Assembly: GCA_014879665.1 (NCBI GenBank)
Contig: JACSRP010000223.1
Coordinates: forward strand, 1-48,102
Direction: 5' to 3'
Source: Anaerolineae bacterium
GTDB lineage: Bacteria; Chloroflexota; Anaerolineae; Aggregatilineales; Phototrophicaceae
DNA: 48,102 nt
The notes under the pieces were generated by a model. That model did not search any database, had not been told where the DNA came from, and was given only the letters and a program-made list of their open reading frames with translations. Below, piece after piece: positions 41,524 to 48,102 of this stretch. Numbering within the stretch: position 1 is the stretch's first letter; each line of letters opens with the position of its first letter. The translations under genes and the position numbers were made by a program.

Positions 41524-42876
41524 TCATGCTCCCGAGCGAAATCCGTATTTATGTTCCATACGATTGATCACGCTTCTGGTCATTTCAGCCAGCGGCTGCG
41601 CTTCATCGGATAATGTGGGTGAGCGCTGGTTCAGTATACGTAGAATTGAGCTAACCAGTTCTCCCGGCGCTTCTCTAGCAATCGGCATCTGCTCGTTAAC
41701 GAACAGTCCGCCCAGCACCAGCGGCAGATACACGCGGTTGAAATCCAGCGTTACCGATTGCGGGTCTTGTCCCAGCGCCCGCGCCAGTTCACTTGCATAG
41801 TGTTCCTGTTCAACATCGCTGCCAAGATTTTCCCCCGTCTCCCGCTCTGCCAGCGCAAACGCAAAGCGCGCCGCATCATAGGCCAGTGCCGGATACAGTG
41901 CGCCGGTCAGCAGCGAAATCGGATCTCGCGCATTTTCGGCTTTAGCATCAATGCTGCGCAGCATTTCCAGCACCCATCGTGGCAGCTCAGGCGCAGGATT
42001 GAGTTCCATAGGGTTATTGACCAGCATCGGCACGACGGCATAGCGCCCCGCGTTGGCGTAGCCATGCCCGTTTTCAACCGGCGCCGCATATTCCAGCAGC
42101 AGTACCATCAATTTAGTGATGATCTCTGCTTCCGGCTCATACAGATCAAACCCGGCGGCGCGAAAATGCTCATACGTCGCCTTCAGCAGTGGCACATACG
42201 AATGCAAGCGGCGCCCACGGGGGAATGTTTCTAACAGTAAATCGTCACCATACACGTACATCATCGGGCGTGGATCGGGCGTGCCAGTCAGCGTCCATAG
42301 GCTGTTCCAGCCCGCGCGTGCAGCAGCATTCATCGGGCTGATGCCGCTGCCAAATAGCGGCAGAGGGGCTTCAATAGCGCTGCGTCCCAACGGCTTCTTA
42401 ACGGTGTAGGCTAGTGATTTCAAAGCGGCGAATTCATCGCGGGAACGTTCTGGTAGCAGTTCTGTAGTTATAGCGCCGCTTTCAGATGTGCGGATGCGCC
42501 GCTCTTTGGCCTGTGGTCGGGTTTGTATCTCGACAGCGAATTTGTACAGATCGCCGGGAATTGTGGTGGGCAGCGTCATCGCCGAAAGCGAGAGATAGCC
42601 AACTTCAGCCGCTTTCATGCCCACCATCACGCGGCTGCTATGCGCGATGAATTGACCGCGTTGCTTCTTAGCATCCTGCTCCGGTAAACGCAAGCTCACA
42701 GTCACGTCCACTGGCGCGGCCAGTGTGTTTTGCAGCAGGACGATAATTTCAAAGGGTTTTCCAACTCGCGGTGTGCGTGGGCGCAGGGAAGCCGCAGCAT
42801 CTACCACGCCAAATTGCGCGCGCGCCCCCTGCGTTAGCTCACCCAGAATATCCGGAAAATTTACGCTTCCTGCCAT
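41524..42876 (-). CDS. uncharacterised cytoplasmic protein, first of a tandem paralog pair
   Basis: From ATG 42876 the protein has 450 residues. It begins MAGSVNFPDILGELTQG, aligning with the paralog's FPDVLG start; an in-frame ATG at 42954 would add 26 unlike residues. The beta-rich N-terminal domain has KPFEIIVLLQNTLAAPVDVT and MKAAEVGYLSLSA. The helical C-terminal domain has AGWNSLWTLTG, YGDDLLLETFPRGRRLHSY and VYLPLVLGGLFVN. No catalytic motif is evident. The stop codon is adjacent to the start of the second gene, so the products are made from one message and may form a heteromer. Function unknown. Confidence 0.75.
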   Translation of the reverse strand: MAGSVNFPDILGELTQGARAQFGVVDAAASLRPRTPRVGKPFEIIVLLQNTLAAPVDVTVSLRLPEQDAKKQRGQFIAHSSRVMVGMKAAEVGYLSLSAMTLPTTIPGDLYKFAVEIQTRPQAKERRIRTSESGAITTELLPERSRDEFAALKSLAYTVKKPLGRSAIEAPLPLFGSGISPMNAAARAGWNSLWTLTGTPDPRPMMYVYGDDLLLETFPRGRRLHSYVPLLKATYEHFRAAGFDLYEPEAEIITKLMVLLLEYAAPVENGHGYANAGRYAVVPMLVNNPMELNPAPELPRWVLEMLRSIDAKAENARDPISLLTGALYPALAYDAARFAFALAERETGENLGSDVEQEHYASELARALGQDPQSVTLDFNRVYLPLVLGGLFVNEQMPIAREAPGELVSSILRILNQRSPTLSDEAQPLAEMTRSVINRMEHKYGFRSGA

Positions 42877-42922
42877 AATTCGATAGATCGTTCTTTTTCG
42901 ATAATCAGAACATCCTTCGCCT

Positions 42923-42951
42923 ATTGTAACCTGAAAGTTTTTATCATGTAA
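42923..42951 (-). promoter_or_regulatory. candidate promoter of the paralog pair
   Basis: Read leftward: TTACAT (42951-42946), a 17-bp spacer and TACAAT (42928-42923), giving a start near 42916, about 40 nt before the ATG. Confidence 0.35.
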
Positions 42952-43019
42952 CAACTCATCCCGTGGAGAAGGGGTTAATCCGGTGAATCTATTTGCTCAA
43001 TCCTTGAGGCGAATAATCA

Positions 43020-43037
43020 GATAAGGCATGCCTTATC
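43020..43037. promoter_or_regulatory. perfect 18-bp palindrome in the divergent spacer
   Basis: GATAAGGCATGCCTTATC is a perfect palindrome between the paralog pair and pepF. It has no loop, so it looks more like a protein-binding site than a terminator. It lies about 100 bp upstream of the paralog-pair promoter and about 180 bp upstream of the pepF promoter. Confidence 0.4.
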
Positions 43038-43041
43038 CCTC

Positions 43042-43196
43042 TGCAAAATAATTTTTCGGGGTAGGGGCGCGTCCACCGCCTCATCTTCACATTCGTTGTC
43101 TCTACGGTTCAAACCCTTTTCGTGGCGCTTTCGGCGTCTTAGCGGTTCAACCTTTTTTCTCAATGTCCTCCGCGCCGTGGCGTGAGGGGTTTTTCC
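43042..43196. repeat. dispersed intergenic repeats upstream of pepF
   Basis: The 408-bp spacer (42877-43284) has no gene. It holds a GTAGGGGCGCGTCC element (from 43061) whose left flank, AAATAATTTTT (43048-43058), also resembles the flank of the copy near 36403. Further right are GCG-rich phrases of the kind GGCGCTTTCGGCGTCTTAGC (43114-43133) and CCTCCGCGCCGTGGCGTGAG (43166-43185), which look like a second dispersed repeat type. A GGGGTTTTTCCAACCCC hairpin ends the tract. Confidence 0.45.
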
Positions 43197-43218
43197 AACC
43201 CCGCCCTCGAATGTCAAT

Positions 43219-43246
43219 TTGATTTTTTCAAACGATGAACTATTCT
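43219..43246 (+). promoter_or_regulatory. candidate promoter of pepF
   Basis: TTGATT (43219-43224), a 16-bp spacer and TATTCT (43241-43246), followed 25 bp later by an AAGGA ribosome site. Confidence 0.45.
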
Positions 43247-43284
43247 TAAACAACCGGAAATCGAAACGCAAAAGGAACCGATCA

Positions 43285-45090
43285 ATGGCAGACACAGTAG
43301 AAATCTTAAAGCGACAGGACGTGCCGGAAAAGTATACGTGGAATGCCGAAAGCGTTTTTGCCGATGCAGACGCATGGCAGGCCGCTTATAAGGCATTAGC
43401 CGCCGATTACCCCGCCGTCAAACGCTTTGAGGGGCATTTAGGCGAAAACCCCACAACCTTATACGAATTTTTCGAAGAATCAACGCACCTAATGCGCCGC
43501 CTGCAAACCATCTATTTCTATGCCCTCATGCAACAATCATGCGATACCGCCGATGAACAGTCCAACGCTATGGTCGGGCAGGCTGGCGCGCTGTATGGTC
43601 AGGTGATCGCCGCGCTTGCATTTAGTGATCCGGAAATTCTCGAAATCGGGCTAGATACGCTGACCGCGTGGATGCAGGATCGCCCCCGTCTTGCAGCCTA
43701 CACGCATTACCTTGATAACCTTTTCCGCAAACAGGCGCACGTGCGCAGCGCTGAGGTTGAGGAACTGCTAGGTATGTTGGCCGAGCCGTTCGGGCAGGTG
43801 GAAAATACCGCCGAAATGCTGACCAATGCCGAAATCGCTTTCGAATCGGCGCTCGGCGTCGGCGGCCTTGAAGTTCCGGTCACGCAGGGCAATATCGAGG
43901 AGATTAAATGGCATCCTGATCGTGAAGTTCGCCGCACCGGTTGGCAAAATTATGCGGATGGCTATCTGGCGGTTAAAGGGACGCTCTCCAGTAATTATTC
44001 GGCCTCTATTAAGCAGGCCGTTTTCAATGCGCGTGCCCGCCGCTATGACTCGACGTTGGATGACTCGTTGTTCGAAAACAACATCCCGCCGGAAGTATTT
44101 CGTAATTTGATCGATACCTACCAGAAGAATATCCCCACATGGCATCGCTATTGGGCGGTCAAGCGTAAAGCGTTGGGCGTAGACACCATGTATCCATGGG
44201 ATATCTGGGCGCCGATCAGTCAAAGTCCTGAACTCGAATTTGAGCAGTCCGTCGAATGGATTTGTGAAGGACTGGCGCCTCTGGGTGAGGATTATGTCAA
44301 TGTCGTGCGTAAAGGTTGCCTTGAAGATCGCTGGGTAGATGTCATGCCCAATAAAGGCAAGCGGCAGGGCGCGTTCTCATACGGCAGCTATGACACCTAT
44401 CCCTTCATTATGATGAGTTGGAACGCCGGGCTGAAATCGCTCAGCACGTTGGCTCATGAACTCGGCCACAGCATGCATAGTTACGAAACAATACAGCATC
44501 AGATCTGGGCTGATAGTCATTATTCGCTGTTTGTCGCTGAAGTAGCCTCAAATTTTAATCAGGCGTTGGTACGCGCATTCCTGCTCAAGGCCAACCCCGA
44601 TCCCAAATTCCAGATCGCTGTGATCGAAGAAGCGATGGACAATTTCCACCGTTATTTCTTCATCATGCCTATACTGGCGCGCTTTGAGTTGGAAATGCAC
44701 GAACGCACTGAACGCGGCGAGGGCTTAACTGCCGAAACGATGAATCAGCGTATGCTGGAGCTGTTTCAGGAAGGCTACGGCGTTGAACTCGATCCTGATG
44801 GTGATCGCACCGGCATTACTTGGGCAACCTTCGGGCATCTCTACGCCCATTTCTATGTTTATCAATATGCCACTGGCATCAGCGCCGCCCATGCGCTGGC
44901 TGAAGGTATTCTCGAAGGTAAACCGGGCGCGGTAGCCAACTACCGTAAGTTCCTCAGCCTCGGCGGCTCCGTGTATCCGCTGGATGCCCTGAAGATTGCT
45001 GGTGTAGACATGACCGGCCCCGCTGCCGTCGAAAGCACCTTTGCCGTCCTCGCCCGCTATATTGATAAGCTTGAAGCCTTAGTCGGCTAG
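43285..45090 (+). CDS. pepF: oligoendopeptidase F (M3B metallopeptidase)
   Basis: This 601-residue zinc peptidase of the usual PepF length cleaves peptides of roughly 7-17 residues in the cytoplasm. The zinc site is His391-Glu-x-x-His395 in LAHELGHSMHSY, and the downstream Glu ligand is in FVAEVASNFNQ. An oligopeptidase F N-terminal domain (about 110-180) contains LMRRLQTIYFYALMQQSCDT near its start. FSYGSYDTYPFIMMSWN precedes the active site. The start at 43285 has AAGGA; an in-frame ATG at 43219 lies in the promoter and is rejected. Confidence 0.96.
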   Translation: MADTVEILKRQDVPEKYTWNAESVFADADAWQAAYKALAADYPAVKRFEGHLGENPTTLYEFFEESTHLMRRLQTIYFYALMQQSCDTADEQSNAMVGQAGALYGQVIAALAFSDPEILEIGLDTLTAWMQDRPRLAAYTHYLDNLFRKQAHVRSAEVEELLGMLAEPFGQVENTAEMLTNAEIAFESALGVGGLEVPVTQGNIEEIKWHPDREVRRTGWQNYADGYLAVKGTLSSNYSASIKQAVFNARARRYDSTLDDSLFENNIPPEVFRNLIDTYQKNIPTWHRYWAVKRKALGVDTMYPWDIWAPISQSPELEFEQSVEWICEGLAPLGEDYVNVVRKGCLEDRWVDVMPNKGKRQGAFSYGSYDTYPFIMMSWNAGLKSLSTLAHELGHSMHSYETIQHQIWADSHYSLFVAEVASNFNQALVRAFLLKANPDPKFQIAVIEEAMDNFHRYFFIMPILARFELEMHERTERGEGLTAETMNQRMLELFQEGYGVELDPDGDRTGITWATFGHLYAHFYVYQYATGISAAHALAEGILEGKPGAVANYRKFLSLGGSVYPLDALKIAGVDMTGPAAVESTFAVLARYIDKLEALVG

Positions 45091-45153
45091 GGGCGCTGTG
45101 CCCCTAGCTTATGCTGGTTGCCCCCTCATCCTGACGAACAGAGATTGAGGGGG
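45087..45153 (+). terminator. hairpins at the end of pepF
   Basis: CTAGGGGC-GCTGT-GCCCCTAG (45087-45107) overlaps the pepF stop. CCCCCTCA/TGAGGGGG (45121-45128 with 45146-45153) follows. Neither has a long T-run; termination is likely but not certain. The rest of the spacer to 45339 shows a GGCCGGATAATTTCAGC element resembling the hairpin at 40131 and no gene. Confidence 0.45.
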
Positions 45154-45339
45154 TGAAGGCTTTTCAGCCGCGCTTGCGTCAATCAGCTTTGGCCGGATAA
45201 TTTCAGCTTGTGGCCGTCTTTTGGTGTGATGCCGCTTGCTTGGCGGATGCATCCAGTCTTTAATGGGCAGCCCGAACTTTGATGCGGTGACCCTTATATG
45301 AGGGGGTTATTTCCCCAAAAACGCGCTACAATACCGCCC

Positions 45340-46524
45340 ATGATGGCATCATTTTTCGCTCGTTTTTCTGCGATTCTCATGGTCATATTGTTGGCTGCTT
45401 GCAGCGGCGGGGCAGTAATCTTTGCGCCAACGCCCGCACCTGCCGATGCGTCTCCAACCGCTTACACCCATCCGAGCGGCGTTTTCTCCATAAATATGCC
45501 CCGGCAGTGGCCCGTCTATGAGCAGTACACCACCAATCTCGTCAGCGCATCGTTCGCCCCGCCCAATAGCAGCGAAACGGCGATTACCGTCTCGGTGATC
45601 GATCTCGGGCAGGAGATCGATTCGCAAACGTTTGGTCAGTTGATCGAGCAGTATCAGGCGCAGGTGCGTCCGGATATTGAAACCTATAGCGAGCAAAACC
45701 GCGAAGCCTTAGGCGATGGAAGCTGGCGCATGACCGGCTTGCGGCTTGCGCCAGCGGGTGGTACCGAACAGGTCAACACCTTTTTGCAGCGTGACGGCTC
45801 ACAGTTTGCCGTCTTAGAAGTGGTTGTGCCGGAGGATCCAGTTTTAGCAGGGCAGTTAGAGTTAGCGGCGAATACGCTGTCGCTTTCTTCTATAAGTACG
45901 CTGTCCCCGGCGGACTTTTCGACGCTGGCTTTCGTCAAACCCGCCTCGCTCGGTTTTTTGCACGTCGCCACATGGACTACGCCCGAAGGTGTTTTCTTCA
46001 TCACTGGCGAAGTCGCCAATTACGGCGCCTCGTTGGTCAGCAATTTACCGGTAGAAGCCGCCTTTCTCACCGCTGATGGCCTTTCTGCTGGCGGCGCGAT
46101 AGATACCATCATCGGCTATGGCATTGAGCCAGGCGGCTTTGCCCCCTTCAGCTTGCGCTTTGGTGGCGGCCAGCCCTCTATTGCTCAGGATTTTACGCTG
46201 CGACTGGGTGGCGAAACCTGGCAGAATGATCCCGATGCGGTGATCTACGGGGCAAACGCGCTGGAATGGACGGACGTATCTGGCTTTAATGCGGACGGTA
46301 ACTTGACCATCAGCGGAGAAATTACCAGCGTGAAAGATAGCTCAGTATATAACCTGCGCGTCTTTGTGACTGTATTTGACGGCCAGCAGCGGGTGATCGG
46401 CGCGGCATGGGCAGATGTTACCCCGCAGCTTTTAGCGGGTGAAAGCGTAAATTACAGCCTGATCCTGCCTGATCTGGGCGGAGACCCGGTGAACTATATT
46501 ATCGGCGCGCAGGCGACGGACTAG
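45340..46524 (+). CDS. lipoprotein with PsbP/Mog1-like and FxLYD-like domains
   Basis: This 394-residue protein has a lipoprotein signal (MMASFFARFSAILMVILLAACSGG, lipobox LAAC, Cys21). A domain beginning YTHPSGVFSINMPRQWPVYE (about 39-185) resembles PsbP/Mog1-type folds. Two beta domains follow, with FFITGEVANYGASLVSNLPV and then NLTISGEITSVKDSSVYNLR, both of the FxLYD type. The start is ATG 45340 or 45343; a TACAAT at 45327-45332 lies so close that the message could be leaderless. The next gene starts four bases after the stop. Its role is unknown; it is likely an envelope-bound binding protein. Confidence 0.75.
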   Translation: MMASFFARFSAILMVILLAACSGGAVIFAPTPAPADASPTAYTHPSGVFSINMPRQWPVYEQYTTNLVSASFAPPNSSETAITVSVIDLGQEIDSQTFGQLIEQYQAQVRPDIETYSEQNREALGDGSWRMTGLRLAPAGGTEQVNTFLQRDGSQFAVLEVVVPEDPVLAGQLELAANTLSLSSISTLSPADFSTLAFVKPASLGFLHVATWTTPEGVFFITGEVANYGASLVSNLPVEAAFLTADGLSAGGAIDTIIGYGIEPGGFAPFSLRFGGGQPSIAQDFTLRLGGETWQNDPDAVIYGANALEWTDVSGFNADGNLTISGEITSVKDSSVYNLRVFVTVFDGQQRVIGAAWADVTPQLLAGESVNYSLILPDLGGDPVNYIIGAQATD

Positions 46525-46528
46525 ACCT

Positions 46529-47332
46529 ATGGCGATAGATTATGCAATTGAATATGCGTGCGTTCCACGCGAACAATTCGGCACCGAAGGCATCCTTGAT
46601 CGTTTGAAAGCAGCAGAGCGCGCGCAAAATGTGATCCATCTTTTCCGCGAGGGGGGCGATCAGCGCCCACCTTCCGAAATGGGCTTTGAGATGGTACGCA
46701 GTCAGCCTGACGGGAGCGAAGAAACCCGCGTGGTCCTAGTGCAGGAAATGCTCGATCTAGCTGACGAACTCAAGCCGTTTTCCGGCTGTTGTGAGGGTTG
46801 CCCTGCCAATGTCATGGGTGCGCCCTTCAGCTGTTCCGGGCAAATTGCCTACCCGATTTCATCACGTGCGGAAGGATGGCTGCTGGAACAGCTTCCGGGC
46901 ATCGAACAGCCGATTGTCTGGCTGCTGCTGCGTGAAGGCGTGGTCGCCAACGGCTATACCGGCGATGCGGCACGTTCCCTGCGCGTAAATCCAGCCTATT
47001 TTGAAGAACGCAGAGTGCGCGGGCGTGACATGGGCGAATTTACCATGAGCGCCGATCAAATTTTCGAGATGTTATTCATGGTTGGCAGCATAACCCCCGC
47101 CCATGCCGGTATTCTACTGCTGTTGTTGGGCGCTGTTCCGCGAGAGATAGAAGCGCCTACAGTGGTAACCCTTATGAACGGGACCATCACGCGAGAGCAG
47201 ATTGAGAGCGAATTTCCGTTTATCTTGCAGGATGATCCGGGTGATGATGGCACAATACGCGATCTCAAGCGTTTCTTCCTAACCTTGCATACCGCATGGA
47301 AGCTGAATCAGCGTTTGTATCTGGACGCATAA
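46529..47332 (+). CDS. uncharacterised protein with a CCxxC-x10-C cysteine cluster
   Basis: This 267-residue soluble protein is of unrecognised family. Four Cys are clustered: Cys87, Cys88, Cys91 and Cys102, in FSGCCEGCPANV and PFSCSGQIAYPI. Such spacing suggests a metal or iron-sulfur site (inference). The N-terminal part is polar with AIEYACVPREQFG. The C-terminal half is helical with EMLFMVGSITPAHAGILLLLLGAVP, which could be a buried hydrophobic helix. It lies four bases after the lipoprotein stop, so it is probably co-transcribed, although the two would act in different compartments. Confidence 0.7.
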   Translation: MAIDYAIEYACVPREQFGTEGILDRLKAAERAQNVIHLFREGGDQRPPSEMGFEMVRSQPDGSEETRVVLVQEMLDLADELKPFSGCCEGCPANVMGAPFSCSGQIAYPISSRAEGWLLEQLPGIEQPIVWLLLREGVVANGYTGDAARSLRVNPAYFEERRVRGRDMGEFTMSADQIFEMLFMVGSITPAHAGILLLLLGAVPREIEAPTVVTLMNGTITREQIESEFPFILQDDPGDDGTIRDLKRFFLTLHTAWKLNQRLYLDA

Positions 47333-47407
47333 AGTCCCGCTGCTGGCAATCTAGAATGTGAAGCCCGGAACCCGGCAGCACGGCAAAATTCTGGGAGGGA
47401 ATGGCTC

Positions 47408-48102
47408 ATGATAAAACTACAATTTTGCGGCGCAGCCAGAACTGTAACCGGTTCGCAGCATCTGATCGAGGTGAACGGGCAGCGCGTTTTGCTGGACTGC
47501 GGCATGTATCAGGGTAGGCGCGCTGAAGCAAATGAGCGCAACCGCACCTTCCCGTTTGATCCAAAATCTATCAATGCGCTGGTGCTTTCCCATGCTCACA
47601 TTGACCATTCCGGCAATATTCCGAATCTGGTTAAGCAGGGGTTTAACGGCGAAATTCTGTGTACCTATGCCACCCGCGATCTCTGTTCCGCCATGCTTAT
47701 GGACAGCGCCCATATTCAAGAAAGCGACGCTGAATACGTCAACAAACATAAATTGAAGAAGGGCGAGCCGCCGGTAAAACCGCTTTACACACAGGCGGAT
47801 GTCATGCGTTCGCTGGATAATTTCTCCAGCGTCGGTTATGACCGCCCGCGGCAGATCGTCCCCGGCGTGACCGTCACTTTGCGGGATGCCGGCCATATGT
47901 TGGGCAGCGCCTTCGTGATCCTAGACATTGAAGATTTTGAAGACAAACGCCATTTTCGGCTGATTTTTAGCGGCGATCTAGGGCGGACAGGTATGCCGAT
48001 CTTGCGCGATCCCTATACCGTTGATGGCTGCGATGCGCTGATTATGGAAAGCACCTATGGAGATCGCCTTCACCCGCCATTTGAAGATGAAACGAAGGCG
48101 CT
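47408..48102 (+). CDS. MBL-fold / beta-CASP RNase-like protein, N-terminal part (cut by window edge)
   Basis: The frame opens at ATG 47408 with GGGAGGG ten bases upstream and runs to the window end (231 residues). The metallo-beta-lactamase motifs are complete: LSHAHIDHSGN (His62, His64, Asp66, His67), DAGHMLGSA near 160 and FSGDLGR near 183. IFSGDLGRTGMPILRDP leads into MESTYGDRLHP, the entry to the beta-CASP domain. The start GAARTVTGSQHLIEV and CGMYQG are typical of the CPSF73-like/YsH1-type bacterial RNA endonucleases. KH domains, as in the archaeal version, are not seen at the N-terminus. Confidence 0.92.
   Translation, partial: MIKLQFCGAARTVTGSQHLIEVNGQRVLLDCGMYQGRRAEANERNRTFPFDPKSINALVLSHAHIDHSGNIPNLVKQGFNGEILCTYATRDLCSAMLMDSAHIQESDAEYVNKHKLKKGEPPVKPLYTQADVMRSLDNFSSVGYDRPRQIVPGVTVTLRDAGHMLGSAFVILDIEDFEDKRHFRLIFSGDLGRTGMPILRDPYTVDGCDALIMESTYGDRLHPPFEDETKA

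Noticed and set aside
27282..43196. CRISPR array or insertion sequence among the intergenic repeats
   Set aside because: The copies are scattered singly rather than regularly spaced, and no transposase or cas gene is present.

Overview
The window looks like chromosomal DNA of a member of the Chloroflexota, probably Anaerolineae-like. This is an inference from gene content and family variants: a menaquinol-type cytochrome bc complex with a b6f-like cytochrome b, a CcmE with Cys in place of the heme-binding His, several SH3b/PPC/FxLYD-type secreted proteins, a tRNA gene without an encoded CCA, and intergenic palindromic repeats. Gene order is dense. ATGA-type overlaps are common, and -10 boxes of the form TATAAT or TACAAT recur. 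There is no phage, integrase, transposase, CRISPR array or rRNA.

Layout. 1-5.8 kb: the 5' part of a methylmalonyl-CoA mutase gene (leftward, cut by the edge), a small membrane protein, a two-gene unit encoding a putative zinc metalloprotease with an eCIS-cargo-like leader and an overlapping small protein, then corA-rnd. 6.0-19.5 kb: a respiratory block. It holds the Rieske protein, cytochrome b and a diheme cytochrome c, then a complete System I cytochrome c maturation set (ccmE, F, H, G, I-like, A, B, C, D) with a diheme lipoprotein cytochrome inside it. The Ccm proteins would supply heme attachment for the cytochromes encoded alongside. A perfect CRP/FNR-type palindrome precedes ccmE. 19.6-22.8 kb: a secreted SH3b protein, a catalytically dead ImuB-like Y-family protein and an orphan.

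22.9-26.8 kb: gcvH-gcvPA-gcvPB under a single-aptamer glycine riboswitch with a terminator, then a leftward SugE/Gdx-type SMR exporter preceded by a guanidine-II (mini-ykkC) riboswitch. 27-36 kb: secA, a three-gene unit of a winged-helix protein and two membrane proteins, adenosine deaminase, an aldo/keto reductase, a PPC-domain protein and a CNNM/CorC-type membrane protein. 36.1-40 kb: tRNA-Lys(CUU) with its own promoter and terminator, a lone receiver-domain protein, and uvrC divergent from an AlkZ/YcaQ-like glycosylase. 40.2-42.9 kb: two adjacent paralogous cytoplasmic proteins of unknown family. 43.3-48.1 kb: oligoendopeptidase F, a lipoprotein, an orphan with a CCxxC-x10-C cluster, and the start of an MBL-fold/beta-CASP RNase-like protein.

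The strongest candidates for something undescribed are the tandem paralog pair (40.2-42.9 kb), the leader-tagged metalloprotease with its overlapping partner (1.8-3.6 kb) and the cysteine-cluster orphan (46.5 kb). The clearest regulatory discovery is the guanidine-II riboswitch on an SMR gene in a lineage where that RNA class would be unexpected. Five or more copies of a short GTAGGGRCGC element lie between genes.
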